From Bythopirellula goksoeyrii (lineage in GTDB: Bacteria > Planctomycetota > Planctomycetia > Pirellulales > Lacipirellulaceae): a stretch of 64,000 nt of DNA. The first letter of the stretch is position 1, and each line of letters begins with the position of its first letter. This document shows, piece after piece, positions 1 through 9,793 of this stretch. The translations under genes and the position numbers were made by a program. The stretch covers positions 904,338-968,337 of the forward strand of contig NZ_CP042913.1 of assembly GCF_008065115.1 (NCBI RefSeq), in the 5' to 3' direction. Below the pieces are notes generated by a model. It made no database searches and had not been told where the DNA came from. It saw only the letters and a program-made list of their open reading frames with translations.

Positions 1-413
1 TGGTCATCCCGACCAGGGGTAAGCATGCTGCCCCGCCGCAAGTAAAGCTGGTTCAGTAGTGATTCGCGAGTATCGGGGACCGAGATAATGCGACCAGTCG
101 CTGGTTCAGAAAGCCCGGGGACCGAGAGATTCACTCCCACCACGATCCGCGTTTCAACTCGCGCAACGCCAGGAATCTCGGCAATGCGATCTCGCAGGGC
201 GTCGGGCGCCCGCTTGAGCGAAGCAAAAACCTCGGCAAAATGGAATCGCTGGTAGTACGTAACTTGCGTCAGTTCCAGCGAGTGCAGCATACTGCGCGAG
301 AGAGTAAAGAGCGCTACACCGCAACCGATCACCAGCGCAATCGCCACGGCTTGGCCTTTCATGTGCCAGAGATCTCGAAGCGCCTTACGGTCGAGTGCGG
401 TAATGACGGCCAT
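1..413 (-). CDS. FtsX-like ABC transporter permease, N-terminal part (cut by window edge)
   Basis: An open frame runs from an ATG at 413 off the left edge (137 codons visible). The N-terminus is cytoplasmic and basic (MAVITALDRKALRDLWHMKG), followed by one hydrophobic segment (about residues 22-37). After it comes a soluble stretch with the 'RIAEIPGVARVETRI' pattern typical of the periplasmic MacB-PCD domain of FtsX-type permeases. Such proteins couple an ABC ATPase to lipoprotein or efflux work in the inner membrane. The ATPase partner is not visible and may lie outside the window. The family call rests on the first quarter of the protein only. Confidence 0.75.
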   Translation of the reverse strand, partial: MAVITALDRKALRDLWHMKGQAVAIALVIGCGVALFTLSRSMLHSLELTQVTYYQRFHFAEVFASLKRAPDALRDRIAEIPGVARVETRIVVGVNLSVPGLSEPATGRIISVPDTRESLLNQLYLRRGSMLTPGRDD

Positions 414-506
414 GGGTTTAGTATAGCCGATACGGCTCAGCGTGATGATAAGTAGGCTATGCAGTGCCCACCCTACTCACTTCTCATAAAGTCCGAATAC
501 AAAAAA

Positions 507-571
507 AGCCACAGAGAACACCGAGACTCCAATGCCTTCCACACTCTGAATGCTCTGTGTTCTCTGTGGCT
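507..571. repeat. Inverted repeat, CACAGAGAA family
   Basis: Perfect 15-bp arms (AGCCACAGAGAACAC at 507-521, complement at 557-571) enclose a 35-nt loop between the permease fragment and the channel gene. The same core word recurs at 23495-23589, so it is a dispersed intergenic repeat. It could fold as an RNA hairpin at the 3' end of the channel transcript, but no T-run follows it. Confidence 0.7.
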
Positions 572-627
572 AGAGAGCAATTGACTAGGAATATCGCTTG
601 TCAGGCGCCACAAGAGGATAGGTATTC

Positions 628-1293
628 TCAGTTCGAGTCATTTCTCCCAGTATAGGCACCGACCAAGCGAGAGACGAGGATGGCCAAATAGAACATGCCA
701 AAGGTGGCCTCTACCAGCGCGAGCATTCGCGCCGTGTCGGAAATAGGCATGATATCGCCAAAGGTAATCGTGGTGATGATTTGAACGCTAAAATAGAGCG
801 ATTTGAAACCTTCAAGTTTGGAGTGGGCATCGGCGGCTTCAGTGAAAATGATTGCTCCTGGATCCCACAGGGCAAGCAGTGTGTAGAGCAGAGCCCATGC
901 GACGGCCAATAATAAATAGATTGCAATGGAAGCACACAAAACTTCGTCATTGACTGAGGGTGCAAAGACGACAAAGCGAAATAGATGCACAATGACATAG
1001 ATAATAAACACGATAGAGAAGAAAAAATAGAAATCGTTGAGCAATGAGTCGGGCCACACATGCTGGAGCCAACTCGCACCTACTGCCGGCGCAGCCAAAA
1101 GGGCAGCCGCAATTTGAGATCGACGCTGACCTCCAACGGCGTTCACCGCTACCAATAAAACTATGGTGAAAAAGACCGATGCAACCAGAAAGCCATAGGC
1201 CATATGATCGACAAACGGTTGGACGACAAACATCGCCACCAACGCGACAAGCAAATGAGCGACCGACAGCCGATAACGACCTTCGTAAGGCAT
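628..1293 (-). CDS. Ion channel protein, K+ channel superfamily (pore TITFGD)
   Basis: A 221-residue inner-membrane protein with five or six hydrophobic segments. Residues 160-180 form a pore-loop-like stretch ending in TTITFGDIMP, followed by a last membrane helix (about 190-212). This matches the TM-pore-TM ending of bacterial K+ channel proteins (ion_trans_2 type). The filter reads TITFGD rather than the canonical TVGYG, so K+ selectivity is not assured. No cytosolic RCK domain is present. The start is the ATG at 1293, seven bases after GAGGAA; a TTG 15 bases upstream has no ribosome site. Confidence 0.75.
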   Translation of the reverse strand: MPYEGRYRLSVAHLLVALVAMFVVQPFVDHMAYGFLVASVFFTIVLLVAVNAVGGQRRSQIAAALLAAPAVGASWLQHVWPDSLLNDFYFFFSIVFIIYVIVHLFRFVVFAPSVNDEVLCASIAIYLLLAVAWALLYTLLALWDPGAIIFTEAADAHSKLEGFKSLYFSVQIITTITFGDIMPISDTARMLALVEATFGMFYLAILVSRLVGAYTGRNDSN

Positions 1294-1384
1294 CGCGTGG
1301 TTCCTCAATTGCGCACCGACTCGTCAATAACCTGGCAGGCCATTTGAAACCGACCGCTCGCTTCGCAATCGCATCGACTGCCGC

Positions 1385-3973
1385 CTACTCGCGGCCAGCT
1401 TCAACTTTTTTCAGGCCTTCTTCGAGCTTCTTGATATCTGCTGGCGACAACTGTGGACGATCGATATCAATCGTCAACTTATTGAACTTGGCGGTGAGCG
1501 GAAACGGTGGCGAGTAGTCAGCATCATTGACGCCGGTGATTGTGTCGGAGCCGATGTCAAAGCTCTCGTCCCATTGCAGGATGATGGGGATCGTTTTCTC
1601 CATCTTCTTGGTGGCGACCACCTTGCCGTCCACCTTGAGTGTGCCGGTCCCCGGGCGGCCAAGCCCGGAGAAACTGTTGTAAGCCATCGTACCCACGCCG
1701 AGACCGTCATAATCGAAGTCGAACTCCAGAGTGTGTTCACCCGGCGCGAGAGCATCTGGGCCTTCCCATTTGATTCGCTCCAGATCCAGCAGATTCCAGA
1801 GGAACACCGGCTTGCCTTTGAGCAAATAGAAGCCGAAGCCCGCGAAACGCCCCCCGGAAGTCACGATCATGCCCTCGGCTCCGCCTTCAGGCACGGTAAT
1901 GTCCGCGGTGATGGTGTAGGAGGTGTCAAGCAAGTAGGGCGCATCCCCCTGTGGTAGTCCCGTCATAGGCCGCGTGTACTCCAGTTTGGAGCGACCAGCC
2001 GTGAGGCTGGGACGAGCCGCCGCTACCCGAGCCCCCACTGACGCGTTAAGCGGCAGAACTTGATACTTCTTGGCCTCCTCAAGGAACATCGCCCTCATCT
2101 TCTTGACCCTATCAGGGTGCTGGGTGGCGATGTCCTTAGCCTGATTCCAGCTCTCATTGAGGTTGTAGAGCTGAAAAATCTGATTGTTGAGCGGATCGGG
2201 GTTGGCCTCGCCGAAGGCGTCCCACGGCGCGCGATTCACCTTGGTGCTCATTAACCAACCGTCGTGATACATGGCCCACTGACCCATCATCTCGAAATAC
2301 TGAGTCTTGTGCCGAGATGGCGCCTTGGCGTTCTTCGCATCAAAAGTGTAGGCGAAACTCGTGCCCTCGATCGGCTCTTGCTTAATGCCATCCACGTATT
2401 CAGGCGGAGCGATGCCGGTGACTTCCAGCAGCGTAGGCACGTAGTCAATCACGTGAAGGAATTGCTCGCGCAGACCTCCCTTATCTTTAATTCCATTGGG
2501 CCATGAGATCACCATGTTCTGCCCGGTGCCGCCCAGCCGTGACGCGTTCTGCTTAAACCAGTCGAAGGGCGTGTCGAAGGCCCAAGACCAGCCGGCCGAC
2601 ATATGGTTGTAGGCAAATTCGGTCCCCCAGGCTTCGTAGAATTTCATCTGTACATCCACCGGGGGCTGGACGCCGTTAAAGAATGCCACTTCGCTGAAAG
2701 TTCCTAAGGGTCCGCCCTCGGCGCTGGTGCCGTTGTCGCCGTTCTGGTAGATGACGATCGTGTTGTCGAGCTTGCCCAAATCCTCGAAGGCTTGGATCAC
2801 GCGCCCCATCTCGTGGTCGTTGTAGGCCACGTAGGCCGCGAACACGTTCGCCTGGCGGATAAAGAGCTTCTTTGCGGTGGGGGAGAGTTCCTCCCAAGGC
2901 GTCAGGATATCCTTCGGCCAGGGCGTTAGTTTTAAACCCTTAGGGATCACTCCGATTCGCTGCTGGTTCGCAAAGATGCGTTCACGCAATTTCTCGTAGC
3001 CGTCGTCGAAGAGGTGCATCGCCTCGATCTTGTCCACCCACTCCTTGGTCGGATGGTGCGGCGCGTGCGACGCGCCAGGAATGTAGTGCATGAAGATCGG
3101 CTGGCTGGGGTCACTCTGGTGAATCCGAGTCATCCAGTCAATGGCGTCGTCGGCCATCGCAGTGATCAGGTTCCAACTACTCTCTTTGCCGGTCACAGGC
3201 CAGATCTCCGCGTTCGGATCCGATCGATCCATCTTCAACGTACCCTCGTGACCAATCCACGGATAAATCTGCGTGGTGTTGCGGAAAAGGTTCGGCCCCC
3301 ATTGGTTGGCGTCGCCACCGACGAAACCGTAGAAATAGTCGAAGCCCAGGCCGGTCGGCCACTGCGTGAATGGCCCCACTTGGCTAGCTTCGTACGTAGG
3401 CGTGTTGTGGTCCTTGCCGAACCAACTCGTTGCGTAACCATTGTCACGGAGGATGCGGCCGATGGTGGCCTTGCTCTGCGGGATAATGCTGTCGTAGCCG
3501 GGAAATCCTGTAGCCTGTTCGGCAATGACGCCAAAGCCTACCGAGTGGTGGTTGCGCCCAGTGATCAGCGCAGCGCGCGTCGGGGAGCAGAGCGCAGTGG
3601 AAAACACGCGATTGTAGCGCAACCCAGCCTTGGCGATTCGGTCCATAGTTGGCGTCGGTATGACTCCTCCGAAGGTGCTAGGAACACCGAAGCCGGCGTC
3701 GTCAGTCATGATCAACAGGATATTGGGAGAGTCCTTCGGGGGAACGATCCGCGGGGGCCACCACGCCTTCGATTGCATCGCGTTATCCTTGATAACGCCT
3801 CCAAATTTCGGCGCGGGTGCTGGGAGTTGTTTGCCGTTGATTGTTGTGGTCGCACTGGGAGAACCTGGCGTACCAGTTATTTGTTGTGCAGACGCGGATT
3901 CCGCCGCCAACAACAATGTAGAAGTAAGAATTGCAAATAGAATGTGTTTGCTTGGACGCATGGTTGCTTGCAT
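1385..3973 (-). CDS. Arylsulfatase, type I sulfatase with CSPTR motif
   Basis: An exported 862-residue sulfatase that should hydrolyse sulfate esters in the periplasm or outside the cell. A signal peptide covers about residues 8-29. Metal-binding DD lies at 91-92, and the FGly precursor motif C-S-P-T-R starts at Cys129 followed by AALITGR. Later come 'NGDNGTSAEGG' and a long C-terminal beta-rich region (about 690-860), as in the large arylsulfatase subgroup. The start ATG at 3973 has GAAGGA seven bases upstream. It is the first of three sulfatases in the window. No FGly-generating enzyme gene is visible nearby, so maturation must come from elsewhere in the genome. The natural substrate is unknown. 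Confidence 0.93.
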   Translation of the reverse strand: MQATMRPSKHILFAILTSTLLLAAESASAQQITGTPGSPSATTTINGKQLPAPAPKFGGVIKDNAMQSKAWWPPRIVPPKDSPNILLIMTDDAGFGVPSTFGGVIPTPTMDRIAKAGLRYNRVFSTALCSPTRAALITGRNHHSVGFGVIAEQATGFPGYDSIIPQSKATIGRILRDNGYATSWFGKDHNTPTYEASQVGPFTQWPTGLGFDYFYGFVGGDANQWGPNLFRNTTQIYPWIGHEGTLKMDRSDPNAEIWPVTGKESSWNLITAMADDAIDWMTRIHQSDPSQPIFMHYIPGASHAPHHPTKEWVDKIEAMHLFDDGYEKLRERIFANQQRIGVIPKGLKLTPWPKDILTPWEELSPTAKKLFIRQANVFAAYVAYNDHEMGRVIQAFEDLGKLDNTIVIYQNGDNGTSAEGGPLGTFSEVAFFNGVQPPVDVQMKFYEAWGTEFAYNHMSAGWSWAFDTPFDWFKQNASRLGGTGQNMVISWPNGIKDKGGLREQFLHVIDYVPTLLEVTGIAPPEYVDGIKQEPIEGTSFAYTFDAKNAKAPSRHKTQYFEMMGQWAMYHDGWLMSTKVNRAPWDAFGEANPDPLNNQIFQLYNLNESWNQAKDIATQHPDRVKKMRAMFLEEAKKYQVLPLNASVGARVAAARPSLTAGRSKLEYTRPMTGLPQGDAPYLLDTSYTITADITVPEGGAEGMIVTSGGRFAGFGFYLLKGKPVFLWNLLDLERIKWEGPDALAPGEHTLEFDFDYDGLGVGTMAYNSFSGLGRPGTGTLKVDGKVVATKKMEKTIPIILQWDESFDIGSDTITGVNDADYSPPFPLTAKFNKLTIDIDRPQLSPADIKKLEEGLKKVEAGRE

Positions 3974-4151
3974 TCGATAATCCTTCGGAGAATCAACAAA
4001 TAAGGTTTGATTAGACTAATTCACAGCCACAAACGTGACACTCATAAGAATACTCCTTTAAAGATGAACTTCAATGCCCCTGCTGGCTACCTTAAAGTTT
4101 CGTGAAGTTTCGCGACACTCCTGACAAAAAATTGTTTGTCCAAACACTGCA

Positions 4152-5789
4152 TTACTTAACCAGCTCCATCTCGCTCGGTCGCCAGCTCTTGTCGAAGAAC
4201 GGTTCGAGCGGACTGTAGAGGCGTAGAATCGTAAACCACCCTTTGCCGGGCATCGTCTGAATCCAGTTGCCGCGTTTCACCCCCTGTGGCTGTTTGGGAC
4301 TGAAATAAACCGTCGTCGAGCCATCGGCGCTGGCTTCGGCAGCGGGTGAGGGGTAAGTCTGACTACCAGCGCGCGGGAAACGTTGAGGCGTGTCTAGCAT
4401 TGACCGTGACTGGTTGTCGTACACGGTGAACGACCAAAACTTCCCTGCCGGAATGTCCTTGGGCAGCGTTGCCTTGTAGGTCTTACTGCCATCGTAGGGA
4501 TTGCCGTCGGAGTCGAGAAAGCCCATGAGATACTGCGAGCCGACATCGGGAATTCGCATGATCATGCCTGGCGAATCGAGTGTGTAGGCGTAGTAAAACG
4601 CTGTACGCGAGTCGAGGGTGCGTGCGCCAGTTGGCGGATAGGGTTTGAACATGCCCTCCTTGGTGAACTGAGGCGGAGGTGTTTCGAAGAACGCTCCACC
4701 TTGCCACAACATGCTGCCCCACATCGAGTCGGGGTAGTAGGACCAATCTGGGTGAGAAACTGACCAGTGCCAGTTCAATACGCGGCCGGTGGCGTTACCC
4801 ACAGCGGCAGCATCGCTGAGAATCTTCTTCAGCCGAGCATCGGGCGCAAACGGCTTCCCGTGGACGATGCCGATGGCAGCGAGCTGCCCGGCGAGCTCTA
4901 CGTCGTAGCTGGTAGCCGGCTCTTGCTGGACGTTCTCGTTAATCATCTCGAAGTAGCCGTAGTCGCTGGGGGGAATGGTGTTGAACGATTTGCCGCTGCA
5001 TTCAATAAACTTGGTTTCAGGCACTGGCGGGTTTTTGGCAAGCCGAACCGTGCCTTCGAGTGCAGTGGCGATGGACGTCCCTATCGCCCCGGGTGTGTAC
5101 GGATAGATCTTGAGGTGCTTCTTGATGTTCTCGACGGTCGGCTTGGGGTCATTGTTGGTGAGGAAAGCACGAGCCGCGTAGAGAACATGGTTGGTCTTCG
5201 AGTGGGCAATGTAGAAACCGCCTTCGGGCAACGGTCCGTCGTATCCTGGTGGCACTATCAGGTATCGACCTCCCGCACCCCGATCTGGGCCTGGGAAACC
5301 GATGTCAATGATCCACGAGAACCACATGTCGTTAACGGCACCGAGTCCCATAGGCGGCTGCTCGATCACCATCGGACCCTGAGACAGGTCTACCGCAGAA
5401 AGATAATAGATGGTGTCCGCATTGGCGGTGAGAAACAATGACTTGGAGTCCATCAGGTCGGAGAAGATGACAACGTCGTTGTCCTGTGCACCAATATCGC
5501 GAAATCCCTTGCATATCGCGTAGGCAGATGCGCCGCGGAAACTATTGTTGTAGGAGTTCAGTGCACGGGTGAAGTCGAGAGCATCGCGCACCTTCTCAGC
5601 GGTTTGTATGCTTGGAGCGCCGTCTTTGTATTCCAACGTGCCAATGCTCGTCTCGACTTTGTTAGGGGTGGTGAGCGACGAGGGTATGCCACTATTCGAC
5701 TCGGCCGATGCTATACCTTTGAAACAGACCTGTGTGAGGAAGACGATCGCCAGCGTAGAGATTAATGATTTTGTAAAACAAACTTTCAT
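4152..5789 (-). CDS. DUF1254/DUF1214 domain exported protein
   Basis: A 545-residue protein with a signal peptide (about 1-29). The central region (about 90-240, with 'TANADTIYYLSAVDLSQGP') matches DUF1254. The C-terminal region (about 420-530, 'DIPAGKFWSFTVYDNQSRSM' and 'GNWIQTMPGKGWF') matches DUF1214. These two domains normally occur together in secreted proteins of unknown biochemical role. It lies between an arylsulfatase and two small membrane proteins, all on the minus strand, with a 181-bp gap to the sulfatase. No function can be assigned beyond the domain family. Confidence 0.88.
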   Translation of the reverse strand: MKVCFTKSLISTLAIVFLTQVCFKGIASAESNSGIPSSLTTPNKVETSIGTLEYKDGAPSIQTAEKVRDALDFTRALNSYNNSFRGASAYAICKGFRDIGAQDNDVVIFSDLMDSKSLFLTANADTIYYLSAVDLSQGPMVIEQPPMGLGAVNDMWFSWIIDIGFPGPDRGAGGRYLIVPPGYDGPLPEGGFYIAHSKTNHVLYAARAFLTNNDPKPTVENIKKHLKIYPYTPGAIGTSIATALEGTVRLAKNPPVPETKFIECSGKSFNTIPPSDYGYFEMINENVQQEPATSYDVELAGQLAAIGIVHGKPFAPDARLKKILSDAAAVGNATGRVLNWHWSVSHPDWSYYPDSMWGSMLWQGGAFFETPPPQFTKEGMFKPYPPTGARTLDSRTAFYYAYTLDSPGMIMRIPDVGSQYLMGFLDSDGNPYDGSKTYKATLPKDIPAGKFWSFTVYDNQSRSMLDTPQRFPRAGSQTYPSPAAEASADGSTTVYFSPKQPQGVKRGNWIQTMPGKGWFTILRLYSPLEPFFDKSWRPSEMELVK

Positions 5790-5958
5790 ATGTTGCCTCC
5801 AATAGTGGTCGTTGTGTAATCGGATAAAATTCTAGCAAGACAAAGAACCCCAATAACTTAAAAACCATCCAAATCGCCCCAACTGGGTTCAAGATAGTTT
5901 TTGATAATCAAGCATTGTAGCAATTTTTCTCCCGGAGATATTGTTAAGTTCATGTGAA

Positions 5959-6315
5959 TCAATTTCGAAGCATAGGGAGTGTGAAATAGACACACATTAA
6001 CATTGCGACGAGAGGAATCAACCATACCCATCCCTGCCAAATCCAGGGCAACCAACGATCCGGTATGAGAATCGCAAACACTCCGATTATGATAGCGCCC
6101 AGCGCTGCGGTAGCCATCCACCCATACCAATGCATGGCTGGTAGACCGTTCGCAGATGTGACATCTTGCATGTACTGAGTAGTCTTGAAGGAGAGCAGTC
6201 GAGTAGGATAGACCGTAAACATTGCGATATCCTGCTTGAAGGCACTTACATAAGTGACAGCAAATGCCGGCCCGAAAGCGAAAGCGAATCGCCGAAATGC
6301 GTGCGAAGCATTCAT
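5959..6315 (-). CDS. Small integral membrane protein (pair member 2)
   Basis: A 118-residue protein with three or four hydrophobic segments (about 10-25, 60-80, 86-110). Its ATG at 6315 overlaps the upstream stop in an ATGA arrangement (6312-6315), which fixes the start and implies translational coupling. A longer reading from 6369 would overlap the neighbour by 58 bases. The family was not recognised. Tight coupling suggests the two proteins form one membrane complex. Confidence 0.75.
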   Translation of the reverse strand: MNASHAFRRFAFAFGPAFAVTYVSAFKQDIAMFTVYPTRLLSFKTTQYMQDVTSANGLPAMHWYGWMATAALGAIIIGVFAILIPDRWLPWIWQGWVWLIPLVAMLMCVYFTLPMLRN

Positions 6316-6776
6316 AACCCGAAACCTCGCACATTGTTCGCAATGTGGCCGATCAGAAAACCATACCAAACTATAAATGTCAGCATCACGGTCAGGGCAA
6401 TGCGACTGCTTGAGTATTCTCGGTCAATAATTTCTTGCCAAGAGACCCAATAGGCCGGAAGGAGGGCCATTCCAATCGCGATGAAATGCTCCTTGATGTC
6501 GAAGAGGCTGATGGTTTGCCAATGCTCGGTTTGCTCGAGAACAGGCTTGATTTCGACACGGAAGTACAAATAGACAATTCCTCCCAGGATCGCCGACAGC
6601 ACGTAAAGCACAACGACGGCATTGGTGAACGAGTCTGACGACACTGCGCGAAAGCGACCGATGAATGATTCCGGTCGAGTGGGTAGCGGCACCCAGATTG
6701 CTACGGCCTGATGAGTAATCGCTCCCAATAGGGCCATCGCGACCAGGCCATGTAGGATTAAGAGTGCTGTTGCCAT
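6312..6776 (-). CDS. Integral membrane protein (pair member 1), cytochrome-like topology
   Basis: A 154-residue protein with four predicted membrane helices. A conserved-looking N-terminus carries His9 and His22 (LILHGLVAMALLGAITHQAV), and a later KEHFIAIGMALLP helix adds another His. Histidines placed within helices recall small haem-binding or DUF420/DUF2231-type membrane proteins, but I cannot assign a family. It is translationally coupled to the gene at 5959-6315. Confidence 0.72.
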   Translation of the reverse strand: MATALLILHGLVAMALLGAITHQAVAIWVPLPTRPESFIGRFRAVSSDSFTNAVVVLYVLSAILGGIVYLYFRVEIKPVLEQTEHWQTISLFDIKEHFIAIGMALLPAYWVSWQEIIDREYSSSRIALTVMLTFIVWYGFLIGHIANNVRGFGL

Positions 6777-6892
6777 GAACTCCTACTATAGTAACTGAGT
6801 GCAGATAATGAATACGATGGCGCCCGCCAGCCGTGCATTTCAAATTTCGGTGGAAGCATTAACTTGCGAATCAACAATTCACAACTGCTTCG

Positions 6893-7900
6893 CTACTCGT
6901 CGAACGAAAAAATCCGCTTCCAATCGTTTTTCATGCCGACCACGATCCAGCCATTCTGCTTGGCTTCGTCCATTAAGTCCTGCGGGAAAGTACCTATTTT
7001 CGAATCGGGGAGTCCGCCCGCCGGGCCGTAGGCATACTCGCGTTCTGGGTCATTGTGATACACGAGCAAGCCAAGCCGAGCTCCGTCGCCACCAGTGGCA
7101 TACTGCAGCATTTCTTTATCACCGCTCGAGTTGCCAAAGGCAAGAATCGGGCGCTGACCTATGTGCTGGCCGATTCCGACAGGCTTGCCAGCCTTGTCGT
7201 CAACGAAGTTCAATTTTGGCAAGCGCATCAGCACAGGCATACCATCTTTCATCTGAAACTCGGTCACGATACTCGAACCGACAACTTGCGGCGGCGCGAT
7301 GCCGTACACTCGCTGAGTCCAAGGCCGCATAAACTCGATACCTCCGCCGGAAACGATGAACGTCTTGAAGCCCTTCTCGCGCAAGTAAGTCAGTAGTTCG
7401 AGCTGGGGCACATAGACGCAATCGGTGTAGAGTTGATGAAAGCGTGGATGTTTGGCGGTGGTAATCCAATCGGTAGTGATCTTTTCAAAATCACTGCTGG
7501 TCATGCCGGCGTGCGTCGTCGCGATGATCGCCGCCAACGCGTGCTTCCCCCCTGCGATGAGCTCCTTGAGATCACCATCAATAATCGCTTTGTAAGGCTG
7601 CTCCTCTTTCCATTCGGGGTGTTCGGGAGCAAGTGCCTTTACACGATCGAGCGCGAAAGTCAGTTGAGTGTACAATGGCTGCTCGACCCAGAGTGTACCA
7701 TCGTTGTCGAACGTGGCGATACGATCTTCAGGGGGGACGAAATCGGGGCTTCCTTGTGTCGTTGTTGTTTCAACAAACTTCAAAATTGCCTGCTTAGCAG
7801 GGCCGTCATTCCAGGAGGGCAGGGGGTCCTGGGCTTGAATAGTGAAATGACTGGCGAGAAAAATCGACAGCAGACTTCCAGTGTAGAGGATTGTGTTCAT
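6893..7900 (-). CDS. HAD-superfamily hydrolase, exported
   Basis: A 335-residue phosphatase-like protein with a signal peptide (about 1-23). HAD motif I is FDNDGTLW with Asp65 and Asp67, motif II is FIVSGGG, and motif IV is GNSSGDKEM. It resembles the phosphoserine-phosphatase-like HAD group, here directed to the periplasm. The start is the ATG at 7900, preceded by AAGGAAGGAGT; an upstream extension to 8014 lacks a ribosome site and would put the signal peptide inside the protein. It is co-oriented with the sulfatase ending at 7995. Substrate unknown. Confidence 0.88.
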   Translation of the reverse strand: MNTILYTGSLLSIFLASHFTIQAQDPLPSWNDGPAKQAILKFVETTTTQGSPDFVPPEDRIATFDNDGTLWVEQPLYTQLTFALDRVKALAPEHPEWKEEQPYKAIIDGDLKELIAGGKHALAAIIATTHAGMTSSDFEKITTDWITTAKHPRFHQLYTDCVYVPQLELLTYLREKGFKTFIVSGGGIEFMRPWTQRVYGIAPPQVVGSSIVTEFQMKDGMPVLMRLPKLNFVDDKAGKPVGIGQHIGQRPILAFGNSSGDKEMLQYATGGDGARLGLLVYHNDPEREYAYGPAGGLPDSKIGTFPQDLMDEAKQNGWIVVGMKNDWKRIFSFDE

Positions 7901-7994
7901 CGCTTGATACTCCTTCCTTATGCTTGCGGAAGTGAAGACGCGGGCCGCCTTGTGACAGACGACCCGCGCGAATTGCAATCGGATTGTCGCTCGA

Positions 7995-9707
7995 TTAGTC
8001 GGAGTGGGTGCCACTCGTTTTTTTCAACGAATCGAGGATCTGATCGAGGTTATAGCTTGCCGCCATCTGCAGTGGCGGAAACTCCTTATACGACATCAGT
8101 TCCTTTTCCCAGAGGAGCTGCCCAATCGGCAGGAGGTTCCAGTCGTAGATGTAAGCCGTACTCGGAGACGCGAGCGCTCCGGCATAGCTTAGTAGCGACT
8201 TCGTGTCTGCACCGACGCTGATCTCAAACGGATCGCGCATGATATTGGCGAGTTGGGTCCAGTGGTAAGTTTGGGCCCCCATCAATCCATCCATGGCACC
8301 CGCTCCCACCATCGTGTAGTAGAACTTCCAATTCTTATACCGGACTGCAGAAGGCTGTGCGCCGGTGTAGTAGAAAAAGGTATCCCTTGCGGATTCTTCT
8401 GACTTGCCTGTCAGGTAGTCAATTTGGTTGACGCCATCGAGCTTGGTCTTCACGATACCAGGATACTTTCCGGCCATGATCTGCTCGTTGAGAGCGTTGC
8501 CCTTCTTGCCGCCGGCAATTTCGACCAAGGTGGGTAACCAATCGAGGGAGGCGAACATTTCCTTGAAGACGGTGCCCGGTTTGATTTTGCCAGGCCAACG
8601 GATGACACACGGAGCTCGCATGCCGCCTTCCCATGTAGTGAGCTTTCCACCCTTGAACGGAGTGGTTCCACCATCCGGGAAGGTAATAACTTCTGCGCCG
8701 TTATCGGTAGTGAAGACGACGATTGTATTGTCGAGTTCACCCATGTCCTCGAGCTTCTTGAGAACTACGCCGATGTTGTCGTCGAGTTGCTTCATGCCAA
8801 CTTCGTTGATGCCCCAGTCCTTACCCCCCTTCACACCAAGCATGGCTTCGTACTTTGGCGAGAACATCGTGGTGATGTGCATTCGGGCAGGGTTGTACCA
8901 GACAAAGAATGGCTTGTTCGTCTTCTCAGGGTCGTTGCGATTGAGAAAGTCCACGACCTTGGCAGAGATCTCTTCGTCCACCGTTTTTGACCGTTCAAGG
9001 GTGAGCGGACCTTCATCCTTGCCATTCTGATTCTTCGCCGTGCCATCGGACGATTTCATCCAGAGGATGGGTCGCGGCGCCGCCATGCAGACGCCGTCCT
9101 TTGGATCGATAGCGCCAGGCGTTGCGGGAATGCCAGGGATCGGAACCATCTTCATCGGAGGCACAACGGCCTGATCGGTTGGTGACTTGTTGATGTCTGG
9201 AAAGCTGACCCCTTGCATCGCATCGAGGTGGTACAGGTAACCCCAGAACTCCTGAAAGCCATGCGCAGTCGGCAGGGAATCGGGATGATCGCCAAGGTGG
9301 TTCTTGCCGAACTCGCCGGTGTTGTAGCCCAGATCAAGCAGAAACTTTGCAAGCGCCGGAGTGCCAGGACGCAGGTACGAAATGGCACCCGGCAGTTCTG
9401 GCATCAGCATGCCGGCGCGCATCGGATGCATGCCAGTGAAAAAAGCCGTGCGTCCGGCCGTGCAGCTTTGCTCGGCGTAGTAATGCATGAATATACCGCC
9501 TTCATTGGCGAGTCGGTCGATGTTCGGAGTTTCGCCGACCATCAAGCCGCGGTGATAACAACTCGGCTGCATCCAGCCGATGTCATCTCCCATGATGAAC
9601 AGAATATTCGGCTTCTTCGCCTGCGAGTAAGCCGGCATGACGGCACACATCAAGGCAGCCATCGCACCCAGACCGCTGATGAGCAGTCGTTGTTTCAAGA
9701 GGTTCAT
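7995..9707 (-). CDS. Arylsulfatase with CTAGR motif
   Basis: A 570-residue exported type I sulfatase. A signal peptide lies at about 1-29. Then 'KKPNILFIMGDD' brings the metal-binding Asp41-Asp42, and the FGly motif C-T-A-G-R starts at Cys82 (C-x-A-x-R subtype). 'GEFGKNHLGDHPDSLPT' and 'VVFTTDNGAEVITFPDGGTTPFKGGK' are typical sulfatase active-site strands. It is similar in motif and length to the sulfatase at 13548-15116, so the two are probably paralogues. It sits upstream of the HAD gene on the same strand, with a 94-base gap. Confidence 0.93.
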   Translation of the reverse strand: MNLLKQRLLISGLGAMAALMCAVMPAYSQAKKPNILFIMGDDIGWMQPSCYHRGLMVGETPNIDRLANEGGIFMHYYAEQSCTAGRTAFFTGMHPMRAGMLMPELPGAISYLRPGTPALAKFLLDLGYNTGEFGKNHLGDHPDSLPTAHGFQEFWGYLYHLDAMQGVSFPDINKSPTDQAVVPPMKMVPIPGIPATPGAIDPKDGVCMAAPRPILWMKSSDGTAKNQNGKDEGPLTLERSKTVDEEISAKVVDFLNRNDPEKTNKPFFVWYNPARMHITTMFSPKYEAMLGVKGGKDWGINEVGMKQLDDNIGVVLKKLEDMGELDNTIVVFTTDNGAEVITFPDGGTTPFKGGKLTTWEGGMRAPCVIRWPGKIKPGTVFKEMFASLDWLPTLVEIAGGKKGNALNEQIMAGKYPGIVKTKLDGVNQIDYLTGKSEESARDTFFYYTGAQPSAVRYKNWKFYYTMVGAGAMDGLMGAQTYHWTQLANIMRDPFEISVGADTKSLLSYAGALASPSTAYIYDWNLLPIGQLLWEKELMSYKEFPPLQMAASYNLDQILDSLKKTSGTHSD

Positions 9708-9793
9708 AACAGTTTCTCCTTAGTTGTTGTTAGTACTGATAGAAATTAGGTAGTAGTGTAGCAAAAAACTCACCGGCCATCAGGGATGTCACT

